Shown: positions 1-7,864, numbered from the stretch's first letter. The stretch: 35,404 nucleotides of DNA from an uncultured Collinsella sp. (GCA_958427975.1 CAUAEH010000018.1:1-35404), one strand, 5' to 3'. Notes: a model not told the origin generated them from the letters alone. Numbers and translations are program-made.

Positions 1-38
1 CGGCAATACGCTTGAGGATCCTTAAAAGAAAGTCCAGT

Positions 39-1270
39 TTATCCTTCCCACTCCAGATTCTCTGCCATGTCGAGGTGCGAGATCAAATCCTTGGCGCACT
101 CGCCGGAGTGGTATGCCTTGTTCGGCGCCACCTTCCTGTAGAGCTTCTTGAGCTTCGTCTTCCCCTTGTTGCCCGGCGGCATCTCCGTCTCAGGTGGCAG
201 CCCTAGGAAGGACAGGACGCCGGGCAGGTCGCACAGCATCACGTCCTCGATGTCGGCCTTGGCCGCCAGGTCGACGACTCTCTGCGCTGTCGGCGAGATG
301 TTCGGGGTGCTGCTACCGCCCGCTGGTTCGGAAGCTGGCGGGCAGTAGCGGGCAGTAGCGGCAGTAGCGGTGTGGCTCGATAGGCCCGAATATCCGTAAG
401 GAAGGTGCTCGCTCTCATATGTGCTGATATGCCTCGCCTCGCGAACCTTGGGATGCTTCCTGAGGTAATCCCTCAATTCGAGCCACTCTTTATGCTCATA
501 ACGCTTCGAAATCGTTTCCCCGTCGACAGTTTCCTTCACATAATGGTATGTTCGAACGCCTTCGAACTTGCCGAACCCGTTCTCGACGCTGAAGTTTCTG
601 AACCAGCGCGAAAACCCATTCAGGTCCATGAAGTTGACTTGGAGATGCCTGTCTTTCGTTCGTTCGAATGAGTGGACGAGCGGAGTGCCTTTGACTTGTT
701 CCAGGCCGAAGGCTTCCATTTCGCGGGCCTGCTCCTTTTTCCAGAATTCGAGATACGACGTCAGCGTCTCGCTTATCGAGATCCTCCGCACGCTTTTCTT
801 GCTTTTGGGCGAGCGAACGCTTCGATCGGCCGCGAACTGCTGCTCAATGAGGATGCTTCTGTTCTCGACGGAGACATCGGACCACGTCATCCCGAGGGCT
901 TCTGCCCTTCTCATGTCGGTGTCGAGCATGAGCATCACGCATGTGATGTGCGCGTCCGGTTCTCGATTGAGTAGGATGTCGGGTAGGCGAGCGGCGTGAT
1001 GGTTCCTTCGCGGTTGTCGTGGAACTTTTTTGCGTACGAGCCGACGGTGTCCCTCGATTTTTGGACGTAGGTGCCGCTGTTGAGTTCTGCCTCGTAGGCT
1101 TCGAGTGCGGCGTCGACCTCTCGGCTTTTGGTGGTATGTATGGTCTGCCACGGCGAATAGCGGTATTTGCCCGTGACCGGATCCTTGCCGAGGCTGTGAC
1201 GGTAGCGCCACGTGTATTTGTCGCGGCGTTGCTTCGTTCCTTTGCCTATGACGAGAGGTCGGTCGTTCAT
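39..1270 (-). pseudogene. Degenerate tyrosine site-specific integrase
   Basis: Remnant of a phage/ICE-type tyrosine recombinase. The first 100 or so codons (from ATG at 1270) read as an integrase N-terminal arm-binding region (RDKYTWRYRHSLGKDPVTGK, then a SYAKKFHDNREGT segment). The reading frame then derails near 950-1000. In another frame, downstream of that point, the start of a catalytic domain is visible (LDTDMRRAEALGMTW, with the first catalytic Arg), followed by a long tail to 39. The helical core-binding domain that normally joins these two parts (about 100 residues) is missing, and I find no HxxR box or catalytic Tyr motif in the tail. An internal deletion plus frameshift is the simplest reading, so the protein should be inactive. 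The tail contains a short in-frame tandem repeat (341-370). It lies next to a tRNA 3' fragment, as expected for an integrase at an element end. Confidence 0.75.
341..370. repeat. Short tandem repeat, GGCAGTAGCG x3
   Basis: Two exact 10-bp copies of GGCAGTAGCG at 341-350 and 351-360 are followed by a slipped copy at 361-370. It lies inside the tail of the broken integrase and would encode a low-complexity Thr/Ala/Tyr/Cys stretch. Slippage is the likely origin. Confidence 0.7.
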
Positions 1271-1343
1271 CGTGTTCCTTGCCTGAAGTGCCTGAGAATC
1301 GCGCTCGGTTGCGCGGAATGGCGCAAAGGGCTGGGGCGGGTGG

Positions 1344-1395
1344 GCATTACCCTTGGTGGTGGGCCCTGCGTGTGGTCACACCCCAAGGGTAATGC
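1344..1395. repeat. 13-bp perfect inverted repeat upstream of integrase
   Basis: GCATTACCCTTGG at 1344-1356 is the exact reverse complement of CCAAGGGTAATGC at 1383-1395, with a 26-nt GC-rich spacer. It lies between the integrase start (1270) and the tRNA-derived att site (1552-1596). It could be a recombination accessory site, an operator, or a hairpin that shields the integrase from read-through. There is no clear T-run on either side, so a terminator is not the preferred reading. Confidence 0.6.
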
Positions 1396-1422
1396 TCCGC
1401 CTGACCGCTTTCAAGCTCGTTG

Positions 1423-1522
1423 TGGGTCGAATTTGGGTCGAATTATTCCGCGTACTTTTCTTTCGTAAATCTATGAAAACATCAAATGACCTGGAGTTAT
1501 ATTGACTTCAATTTGGGTCGAA
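1423..1522 (+). repeat. Three direct copies of TGGGTCGAA
   Basis: TGGGTCGAA occurs at 1423-1431, 1434-1442 and 1514-1522, all between the integrase and the att site. The first two are 11 bp apart, about one helical turn. Direct repeats in this position are typical of arm-type integrase binding sites, but that role is inferred from position only. Confidence 0.4.
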
Positions 1523-1551
1523 ATGTCTGAATGAAACAACGTCGTAGCGAC

Positions 1552-1596
1552 CTCATAACCCAAAGGTCGGTGGTTCAAATCCGCCCCCCGCGACCA
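1552..1596 (+). other. 3' half of a CAU (initiator-type) tRNA-Met: att scar
   Basis: The sequence starts at an anticodon loop CTCATAA (CAU anticodon), then CCCAA (3' anticodon stem), AGGTC (variable region), a perfect GGTGG/CCGCC T-stem around TTCAAAT, acceptor strand CCCCGCG, discriminator A and an encoded CCA. The three C in the 3' anticodon stem imply the GGG:CCC pairs typical of initiator tRNA. Upstream bases do not complete the anticodon stem or D-arm, so this is not an intact tRNA. A 3' half of a tRNA next to an integrase is the usual scar of integration into a tRNA gene; the intact, restored tRNA should lie at the other end of the element, left of this window. Confidence 0.8.
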
Positions 1597-1605
1597 TGAA
1601 ACTTC

Positions 1606-1638
1606 AGGTCGGAAGCATAAAAGCTCCCGACCTTTTTC
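1606..1638 (+). terminator. Rho-independent terminator after tRNA fragment
   Basis: AGGTCGGAAGC at 1606-1616 pairs with GCTCCCGACCT at 1623-1633 (one mismatch), followed by a T-rich run TTTTTCTTT. This is probably the original terminator of the target tRNA gene, left behind on the chromosomal side of the junction. Confidence 0.75.
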
Positions 1639-1855
1639 TTTGTCTAGGGGTTTCGGCATCTCTCGTTCTTTGGGTACCTCGAGGCGGGCAATCAGATAGA
1701 TGCTTACGAGTATCATAGGGTCTTTTTACGTCGCGGTCGTGTCTCGTACTGGTGCGCCGCTCTTTGTGGGACGTGTCACTTTGCCATAGGTTGTCCGGCG
1801 GCGGGGCGCAGGTCGTTCCCCGTGGCGTCGCTCCTTTCGACGCTACGCTGCCTGG

Positions 1856-2164
1856 CTACTCGTTCCACTGGTGCTTTTTCATGTCGACGCAGCCGTTGTC
1901 TCGGAAGGCGACTCCTTCCTCCGTCAGTAGTGCTCGCTGGTCGGGGAAGTTTGGCGCGAGGCGTCCCGCGTGGTTGACGACGCGGTGGCAGGGATAATCG
2001 CCGTAGCGATCCGCCTCGCTCAGCACCGCTCCGACCAGGCGAGAGTTTTTCTCCCTGCCGATGAGGCGCGCTATCTGACCGTACGAGGCGACGCATCCCG
2101 CCGGAATCTCTGCCACGACGGAAAGAATCTCATAAACCAAATCTTCGTCCAGGACTTTTCCCAT
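1856..2164 (-). CDS. Short MGMT/alkyltransferase-like DNA repair protein
   Basis: 102-residue single-domain member of the 6-O-methylguanine-DNA methyltransferase family. The helix-turn-helix region (VASYGQIARLIGR, about residues 25-37) and the PCHRV active-site box (about residues 58-62) are clear, so the acceptor cysteine is present. It lacks the N-terminal domain of full MGMT (usual length 160-180), and so resembles alkyltransferase-like (ATL) proteins, which usually have Trp or Ala in place of this Cys. It could therefore act as a small suicide methyltransferase or as a lesion-sensing protein that recruits excision repair; the sequence cannot decide. The ATG at 2164 has a GGGAG ribosome binding site. 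It is transcribed in the same direction as the CBS gene upstream, about 170 nt away. Confidence 0.85.
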   Translation of the reverse strand: MGKVLDEDLVYEILSVVAEIPAGCVASYGQIARLIGREKNSRLVGAVLSEADRYGDYPCHRVVNHAGRLAPNFPDQRALLTEEGVAFRDNGCVDMKKHQWNE

Positions 2165-2338
2165 CGTATCGCTCCCGTGTTCGCTTTTGCCTTCGGGGGC
2201 GCGGCGCCGATCACCCGTGCTGCGATTTTCGCAGCTCCCCTTACCGAAGCATCGAGGGAAAGCGCGTGCGTGTCAAGGCTGTCTGGTCCAGTTGCTGGCT
2301 CGATGCCTCGAGATGTTCGCCTCAAGTGCGACCTGCCC

Positions 2339-2845
2339 CTATTGGAAAAGGATGCCGAAGATGTATTTGGTGATGGCGGAGCGGCGGATGACCCCCACGA
2401 GTTTGCCCTCGTCATCAACCACAGGAAGCTTCTTGAACTTCTTCTTCGCCAGCAGCGCGGCGACGCGGGCGATGCTCTGCTCGGGACGGGCACACACTAC
2501 CTGGCGCGTCGCGAAATCCATGACGCAGCGATCCTTCAGGTCTTCGATGCGCTGCTCAAGGCTCTGATCGTCGAAGTACAGCATGGACGCGTCGCCGCCC
2601 GTGAAGATGGTGTGAGCGCGATGCTGCGCGATGGCTCCCATGACATCGCCGTCGGAGATGAACCCGACCACCTGGTTGCGCTCATCGATTACGGGCATGC
2701 TGCTCACCTCGTTTTCGGCGAGCATGCGCACCACGTCGGAAATCGTGCAATCCTGCGTGCAGGTGAACGGCTCTTCAATCATGATGCTCGAAACGGGCGT
2801 CCCCTCGAGCTCGAGCGGGATGCGCTCGGACAGAATCTCGGACAT
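2339..2845 (-). CDS. CBS-pair domain protein
   Basis: 168 residues made up almost entirely of two CBS motifs: the first around residues 18-80 (VSSIMIEEPFTCTQDCTISD, then MPVIDERNQVVGFISDGDV) and the second around 105-168 (DFATRQVVCARPEQSIARVA, then KLPVVDDEGKLVGVIRRS). CBS pairs bind adenine nucleotides or other small ligands and usually regulate a partner. Its ATG begins 3 nt after the stop of the MFS transporter gene, and its ribosome binding site (GAAGGAGG) lies inside the end of that gene, so the two are co-transcribed and probably translationally coupled. A role as ligand-sensing partner of the transporter is inferred from this pairing. Confidence 0.88.
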   Translation of the reverse strand: MSEILSERIPLELEGTPVSSIMIEEPFTCTQDCTISDVVRMLAENEVSSMPVIDERNQVVGFISDGDVMGAIAQHRAHTIFTGGDASMLYFDDQSLEQRIEDLKDRCVMDFATRQVVCARPEQSIARVAALLAKKKFKKLPVVDDEGKLVGVIRRSAITKYIFGILFQ

Positions 2846-2848
2846 CGC

Positions 2849-4288
2849 TTATGCCTCCTTCGTTTTCGGTGCGGTTTTCTTGGTGCGCACGCTGAATATG
2901 GCGCAGATAAGGGAAACGAGGCCGATTGCCGCGCACACCTTGTAAGCGACGCCCGCGCCCACGGCGGTGGCTACTTGGATGCTCGCATCGACGCCGGCCG
3001 ACGCGGTGACGCTTGTCATGACCGTGATGATGAGCGCCGTGCACAAACCGCCGGCGACCTGGCGGCCGGTGTTCGCGATGGCGTTGCCGTGGGCAATCAT
3101 GTCATTTTTCAAGGCATTGACACCCCATGTGTTCACCGGCATGTTCGCGAGCGACTGGCCGGCGGACTGCAGCATGCAGAACAGCGCAACCACCAAGATG
3201 GGCGTGTTTACCGTCGAAAGCGAGAGCAGGAACAGGGCGCCGGTCATGAGGGCCAGGCCGACGATCGAGATGGCACGCGGACCGAACTTGTCGAACACCA
3301 CGCCGGAGATAGGGCTGATGATGATGCCCACCGCCGCGGCGGGAAGCATGGCCATGCCGGTTTCGAAGGCCGAAGCGCCAAGCGAGGTTTGCAGCAGCAA
3401 CGGCAACAGCGTGTTGGTGACCAGGCATGCGGCGTTGATGAGCGTGACGATGATGGCGGCCACGCGGAACTCGCGCGTCTTGAGCGTGCCCAGTTGAAGC
3501 AGCGGGTCCTCGATTTTGCCCTGGCGTACGACGAACAGCACCAAGCACACGACACCCGCGACGATCGAGCCGAGCACCACGGGGTTGCCCCAACCCATCG
3601 ACGAGGCGCTCGAGAACCCGTAGAGAAGTCCGCCGAAGGCGATGGTGGAGAGGACGACCGAGGGCAGGTCGAGCTTGGGGTTCTTCAGCTCGCCCACGTT
3701 TTTCAGCATGAACACGCCCAGCACCAGCACGAGAATTGCGAGGGGGACGATGGCGCCGATCATGGTGCGCCAGCCGTACGTGTCGATCACCGCACCGCCT
3801 ACGACGGGGCCGACCGCGGGACCCGCCGACATGACGATGCCCGCCATGCCCATAGCCGTTCCTCGTTTCTCGACGGGGAACACCAGCATGGGAACCACCG
3901 AGACAAGCGGCATGAGCACGCCTGAGCCCGCCGCTTGCAACACGCGACCGATGATGAGGAACAGGAAATCAGGGGCTGCGGCGCACAGCAGCGTGCCCAG
4001 CGCGAACACCAGCGTCGCCCCGAAGAATAGCGCGCGGGTGCTGAACTTGTCGATAAGGAACGCCGAAACGGGGACCATGATGCCGCTCACCAGCGGGTAT
4101 ATGGACATGATCCACTGGGCAGTCGAGGCATCGATGGCGAAATCGGACATGATGACCGGCAGCGCAGGCGACATCACCGTTTGGTTCAGTAGCGCCAAGA
4201 AGGCACCCAGGACGACGACCGCGACGATGCGGATCTGGGTACCGGTAATGCGCCCATTGGCGGGCGCGACCGTACAATTATCAGACAT
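2849..4288 (-). CDS. MFS drug:proton antiporter, DHA2 (EmrB/QacA) type
   Basis: 479-residue polytopic membrane protein with about 14 hydrophobic segments, the length and pattern of the 14-TMS DHA2 family. The first helix carries the LNQTVMSPALPVI region (D/N-containing motif of antiporters), followed by the signature region around GRVLQAAGSGVLMPL and an antiporter motif C at about residues 154-164 (SAGPAVGPVVG). It should export a cationic or amphiphilic compound across the cytoplasmic membrane in exchange for protons; the substrate cannot be told from sequence. The ATG at 4288 follows a GAAGGA ribosome binding site. It is the first gene of a two-gene unit with the CBS protein. Confidence 0.9.
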   Translation of the reverse strand: MSDNCTVAPANGRITGTQIRIVAVVVLGAFLALLNQTVMSPALPVIMSDFAIDASTAQWIMSIYPLVSGIMVPVSAFLIDKFSTRALFFGATLVFALGTLLCAAAPDFLFLIIGRVLQAAGSGVLMPLVSVVPMLVFPVEKRGTAMGMAGIVMSAGPAVGPVVGGAVIDTYGWRTMIGAIVPLAILVLVLGVFMLKNVGELKNPKLDLPSVVLSTIAFGGLLYGFSSASSMGWGNPVVLGSIVAGVVCLVLFVVRQGKIEDPLLQLGTLKTREFRVAAIIVTLINAACLVTNTLLPLLLQTSLGASAFETGMAMLPAAAVGIIISPISGVVFDKFGPRAISIVGLALMTGALFLLSLSTVNTPILVVALFCMLQSAGQSLANMPVNTWGVNALKNDMIAHGNAIANTGRQVAGGLCTALIITVMTSVTASAGVDASIQVATAVGAGVAYKVCAAIGLVSLICAIFSVRTKKTAPKTKEA

Positions 4289-4808
4289 AAGCTTCCTTCG
4301 TATCTATTCGATTCTTCGCCGAAGGCGCGCCGGCCCACGGGCGAAATAACATGCACGTGCTATGCGTGCATCAGATACGACAGGAAGAAAGCGGCTGCTC
4401 AGAGCGCACTTGGGGAACAACAGGAGAGGCCCCGTATACCAGGGGCCGCCGAATTGCGATGTATGCTTTGGTCAAATCCTTCATAGCGGGGAGGTATTCT
4501 AGCAGCCGTCTTCGCCCCTTTCAAGGGATGTAACCCAGACGTTGATTTTCTTCACCGAGGCGCCATCGTTGACGGGTGGCGTGCTTCTCTATCGCCACAC
4601 CGCGGGGCGAGGGAACGCCGCGGCGAGCTTGTACATCGGCTATGTGTGCAGCTGCGAGCGTGTCGCCGGCGCGCGCTGGGCGCCAGTCCGATCCGGCCGA
4701 CTCTTGCCGACGGTCGGTCGCCGTCCTCCTCCATCTCCGCCTGCTCTGTTTTTGCTCGGCTCCCTTGTCGTATCATGGACGGACGAGAATTGAGCGAAGG
4801 CGGTACGT
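4289..4808. other. 520-bp intergenic region, divergent promoters
   Basis: No convincing coding sequence. It must hold the promoters of the MFS gene (leftward) and the ArsC-fold gene (rightward). Visible structure: ATGCACG (4351-4357) with CGTGCAT (4365-4371), a 7-bp palindrome with 7-nt spacer 60 bp before the MFS start and so a candidate operator; and GGCCCC (4428-4433) with GGGGCC (4442-4447), a small hairpin. The rest (4540-4790) is GC-rich with no signal I can name. Confidence 0.5.
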
Positions 4809-5150
4809 ATGAACATCCAGATATTCGGCACGAAGAAAAGCTTCGATACTAAGAAGGCGCAGCGCTATTTCAAGGAACGTCGTGTGAAGTTCCAGTTCAT
4901 CGACTTGAAGGAAAAGGGGATGAGCAAAGGCGAGCTCGAAAGCGTGGCGCGCGCCGTCGGCGGGATCGACGCTGTGATCGATCCAAAGGCGAAAGATGCC
5001 GACACGGTTGCGCTCGTACAGTATCTTGCTGCCGACCAGAAGTTCGAAAAGGTGCTCGATAACCAGCAGATTCTTCGTGAGCCCATCGTTCGCAACGGCC
5101 GCCAGGCAACCGTTGGCTACGAGCCTGACGTGTGGAAGGGCTGGGAATAA
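4809..5150 (+). CDS. ArsC/Spx-fold protein lacking the redox cysteine
   Basis: 113 residues, the length of glutaredoxin-like ArsC/Spx/YffB proteins. The N-terminal strand-loop (IQIFGTKKSFDTKKAQRYF, residues 3-21) and the C-terminal REPIVRNGRQATVGY region (about 89-103) match the family. Members normally carry a catalytic Cys in the position occupied here by Ser11 (TKKSFDTKK); there is no cysteine anywhere in the protein. The Ser codon is AGC (4839-4841), one base from TGC. It therefore cannot perform thiol chemistry as classic arsenate reductases do. It may be a binding or regulatory protein like some Spx-type factors, or a decayed enzyme. It stands alone, ends in a hairpin terminator, and has no ars genes near it. 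Confidence 0.85.
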   Translation: MNIQIFGTKKSFDTKKAQRYFKERRVKFQFIDLKEKGMSKGELESVARAVGGIDAVIDPKAKDADTVALVQYLAADQKFEKVLDNQQILREPIVRNGRQATVGYEPDVWKGWE

Positions 5151-5169
5151 AGCGGCTGGGAATAAAGTG

Positions 5170-5211
5170 AAGCGCCCACGCCCGTGGTTTTATCCACGGA
5201 CGCGGGCGCTT
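5170..5211 (+). terminator. Long hairpin after the ArsC-fold gene
   Basis: AAGCGCCCACGCCCGTGG (5170-5187) pairs with CCACGGACGCGGGCGCTT (5194-5211) over 18 positions with one mismatch, 6-nt loop. There is no strong T-run after it, so termination may be weak or bidirectional. Confidence 0.6.
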
Positions 5212-5337
5212 GCGTAAGACGTCTCTTGTCGTTTGAGTGGAGCGCCCCGGCGGCGCTGAACAACGCGCCCCGGTGACGTGGCTCGGGGCTCTTTGTGCCG
5301 CGCATCTATGAGAGGAGATATTTGATGCGCATGGGCG

Positions 5338-7116
5338 CTACTCCATGTAGCCCCCTTGAATGGCGGAAACTGCATGCTCGGTAAAGAACTTGAGCGTGCC
5401 GGAGGTATAGCGATTAGCCTTGGGCTTCCAAGCGGCTCGGCGCTCGGCCAGGACGGCGTCGACCTCGGCCGGCTCCATCTCCTTACCGGCGATGCCCACG
5501 ATAGACAGCGAGCGCTCGGGGATGTTGATCTGGATCAGGTCGCCCTCCTCGATCAGGGCAATCGGGCCGCCCACGGCAGCCTCGGGCGAAACGTGACCGA
5601 TAGCCGGGCCCTTGGAGGCGCCGGAGAAGCGGCCGTCAGTGATCAGGGCAATGCTCGCGCCCAGCTCGGGGTCGCTGGCGATAGCCTCGGTGGTGTAGAA
5701 CATCTCGGGCATGCCGGAACCCTTGGGGCCCTCATAACGAATGATGACGGCGTCGCCGGGCTTGACCTCGTGCGTCAGGACGGCGTGGATAGCGTCCTCC
5801 TCGCAGTCGAACGGACGTGCCTTGAGCGTGGCCTGGAACATCTCGCGCGGAACGACGGTGTGCTTGACGACCGCGCCCTCGGGAGCAAGATTGCCGTGGA
5901 GGATGGCGATGGAACCGTCGGTGCCGAAGGCCTGGTCAAACGGACGGATGATGTCCTCGCGCTTGAGATTCCACTTCTCAAGGTAACGACCGCACTTCTC
6001 GTAGTAACCGTTGTTCTTGAGGTCCTCGAGGTTCTCGCCGAGAGTCTTGCCGGTGACGGTCATAACGTCGAGGTGGAGCATCGACTTGATCTCTTCCATG
6101 ATGCGCGGCACGCCGCCCGCATAGTAGAAGAACTGCGCCGGCCACTCGCCTGCGGGACGGACGTTGAGCAGGTAGTGGGCACCACGGTGCAGGCGATCGA
6201 AGTCGTCGGCGGACATCTCGATGCCAAACTCGCGGGCAATCGCAGGGATATGCAGCAGCGAGTTGGTAGAGCCCGAAATGGCGCCGTGGACCATGATGAG
6301 GTTCTCGAAGGACTCCTTGGTCACGATGTCGCGGGGGCACAGGTTGTGCTCGGAGAGCCACACGGACTGACGGCCAGCCTCGCGCGCAAATTCGCGCAGG
6401 TCGGAGCTCGTCGCAGGCAGCAGGGCCGTGCCGGGGAGCATAAGGCCCAGGGCCTCGGCGGTAACCTGCATGGTCGACGCGGTGCCCATAAACGAGCAGG
6501 CGCCGCAGCTGGGGCATGCGTTGTGCTTGGCAAACTCAAGCTCCTCGTGGGAGATCTCGCCGCGCTCGTAGCGGGCAGAAATCGCGCCGAGCTGCTCCAG
6601 GGTCAACAGATCGGGACCGGCATCCATGACACCGCCGGTAACGACGATGGAGGGGATGTTGATGCGGCCCATGGCCATGAGGTTCGCAGGCAGGCCCTTA
6701 TCGCAGCTGGCGACAAAGACGCCGGCGTCGAACGGGGTGGCCTTGGCATGGATCTCGATCATGTTGGCAATCATGTCGCGGCTGGGCAGCGAGTAGTTGA
6801 TGCCATCGTGGCCCTGGGCCTCGCCGTCGCAGATATCGGTGCAGAAGTAACGGGCACCGTGACCGCCAGCCTCGGCAACGCCAGCACGGACCTCCTCGAC
6901 CAGCTCAAACAAGCCGGCAGAACCCGGGTGCGAGTCGCCAAACGTCGACTCGATAATGACCTGCGGCTTGTCAAGATCCTCGATGGTCCAGCCAGACCCC
7001 AGACGCAGCGGGTCCATCTCGGGGCTGATGGTGCGGAACTTGCCGGAACGCGGCTGCAGCTTGGCAACCAGGTCGGCTGCCTCCTGCTGAATCTGTGCCT
7101 TGGTCTTCTCGTCCAT
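5338..7116 (-). CDS. ilvD: IlvD/Edd family Fe-S dehydratase
   Basis: 592 residues when started at the ATG at 7116, which has an AAGAGGAGAG ribosome binding site (a longer reading from a TTG at 7152 is less likely). Fe-S/metal motifs of the family are present: CDGEAQGH (about residue 97), SCDKGLPANLMAMGR (about 138) and CPSCGACSFMGTAS (about 201). The enzyme dehydrates either 2,3-dihydroxy-acids (branched-chain amino acid synthesis) or sugar acids such as gluconate/xylonate. No other ilv gene is nearby, while the adjacent remnants are a gluconate-type permease and a GntR regulator, so a sugar-acid dehydratase role is at least as likely. The neighbouring deletion (7390-7405) may have removed its original upstream promoter. 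Confidence 0.85.
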   Translation of the reverse strand: MDEKTKAQIQQEAADLVAKLQPRSGKFRTISPEMDPLRLGSGWTIEDLDKPQVIIESTFGDSHPGSAGLFELVEEVRAGVAEAGGHGARYFCTDICDGEAQGHDGINYSLPSRDMIANMIEIHAKATPFDAGVFVASCDKGLPANLMAMGRINIPSIVVTGGVMDAGPDLLTLEQLGAISARYERGEISHEELEFAKHNACPSCGACSFMGTASTMQVTAEALGLMLPGTALLPATSSDLREFAREAGRQSVWLSEHNLCPRDIVTKESFENLIMVHGAISGSTNSLLHIPAIAREFGIEMSADDFDRLHRGAHYLLNVRPAGEWPAQFFYYAGGVPRIMEEIKSMLHLDVMTVTGKTLGENLEDLKNNGYYEKCGRYLEKWNLKREDIIRPFDQAFGTDGSIAILHGNLAPEGAVVKHTVVPREMFQATLKARPFDCEEDAIHAVLTHEVKPGDAVIIRYEGPKGSGMPEMFYTTEAIASDPELGASIALITDGRFSGASKGPAIGHVSPEAAVGGPIALIEEGDLIQINIPERSLSIVGIAGKEMEPAEVDAVLAERRAAWKPKANRYTSGTLKFFTEHAVSAIQGGYME

Positions 7117-7224
7117 AATGCTCTCCTCTTTTGGTTTGAACGGTTGTACCAATCGTTGGTTAATGAATCAGGTGTAAATGGGTACCGAGCGATGCACTCG
7201 GCAAAAGATGCTTAGCTACGCGAA

Positions 7225-7400
7225 CTAGGCGAAGAACGAAATCACCAGGGCGCAGGCAAGACCCGAAAGGCCGATGAGCGTCTCCATAATGGTCCAGGAC
7301 TTGAGGGTTGTTTTCTCGTCAATCTCCAGGAACGAGGAGCACATCCAAAAACCGGCATCGTTGACGTGCGAGAGGGCCGTGGCACCGCCGCAGATGGCAC
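7225..7400 (-). pseudogene. 3' fragment of a GntP-family gluconate permease
   Basis: Reading leftward from the junction, about 55-60 codons encode the characteristic C-terminus of GntP/GntT permeases: ICGGATALSHVNDAGFW, then EIDEKTTLKSWTIMETLIGL, then a final hydrophobic helix and stop at 7225. Full GntP proteins have about 440-450 residues, so roughly seven eighths are lost. To the right of about 7400 the same DNA reads on the other strand as a GntR/FCD regulator, showing that the 5' part was removed by a deletion. It was probably the first gene of a unit with the ilvD-type gene. Confidence 0.8.
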
Positions 7401-7765
7401 GCTTGGCAGCCGAGCACGCGACCAACGACCAGGTCGTCTGTATCAAAGAGCTCTGCGATGAATCCGAGCGCCTGGCCGAGGCCGGTGAGGATTACTCCGC
7501 CGCCGACACCGCGTTCCACAATGCCATTGCCGAGAGCTCCGGAAACCTCGTCGTTCCCCGCCTGATGGGCGTGCTCAAGGCGTCCGTCCCCCTCTTTATC
7601 GACGTGACCGGCAAAAAACTCGTCGAGGAAACTATCCGCACGCACCGCGATGTGGCCGACGCCATCGCCTCGCGCAATCCCACCGCCGCGCACGACGCGA
7701 TGTATCTGCACCTGGTGTATAACCGCAACATGATTGCGGAGGGAGCAGAAGCAAAAGGCATTTAG
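7394..7765 (+). pseudogene. 3' fragment of a GntR-family regulator (FCD domain)
   Basis: About 120 codons encode the C-terminal ligand domain of a FadR/GntR-type repressor: ARLAAEHATNDQVV, then AADTAFHNAIAESSGN (metal-binding Asp and His of the FCD fold), then THRDVADAIASRNP and a final HLVYNRNMI helix, with stop at 7763-7765. The N-terminal winged helix is missing; upstream of about 7394 the DNA belongs to the gntP remnant on the opposite strand. With no DNA-binding domain and no start, it is non-functional. Confidence 0.8.
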
Positions 7766-7799
7766 GGCCCGACAATAATCTTTCTTTGGCAAAACGCAG

Positions 7800-7838
7800 G
7801 CGGCGGCTGCCCAACACACAGGGCAGCCGCCGCTTTTT
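7800..7838 (+). terminator. Strong rho-independent terminator
   Basis: GCGGCGGCTGCCC (7800-7812) pairs perfectly with GGGCAGCCGCCGC (7821-7833), 8-nt loop, followed by TTTTT. It ends transcription from the GntR remnant side and, being symmetrical, may also serve the leftward oxidoreductase gene that ends at 7865. Confidence 0.85.
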
Positions 7839-7864
7839 GCAATCGATTGGTGCAAAGGGGTTGA

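Noticed and set aside
1552..1596. Intact tRNA-Met gene
   Set aside because: The D-arm, 5' acceptor strand and 5' half of the anticodon stem are absent; upstream bases do not pair.
1471..1716. 81-codon minus-strand frame over the tRNA fragment
   Set aside because: It runs through the tRNA 3' half and its terminator; no ribosome binding site or domain.
1970..3925. 651-codon open frame on the plus strand with His/Asp/Arg-rich translation
   Set aside because: It is the antisense shadow of the CBS, MFS and MGMT genes; its composition is that of a GC-rich reverse frame, with no domain or ribosome binding site.
5356..7215. 619-codon plus-strand open frame
   Set aside because: Exact antisense of the IlvD/Edd gene, which has clear catalytic motifs and a good ribosome binding site.
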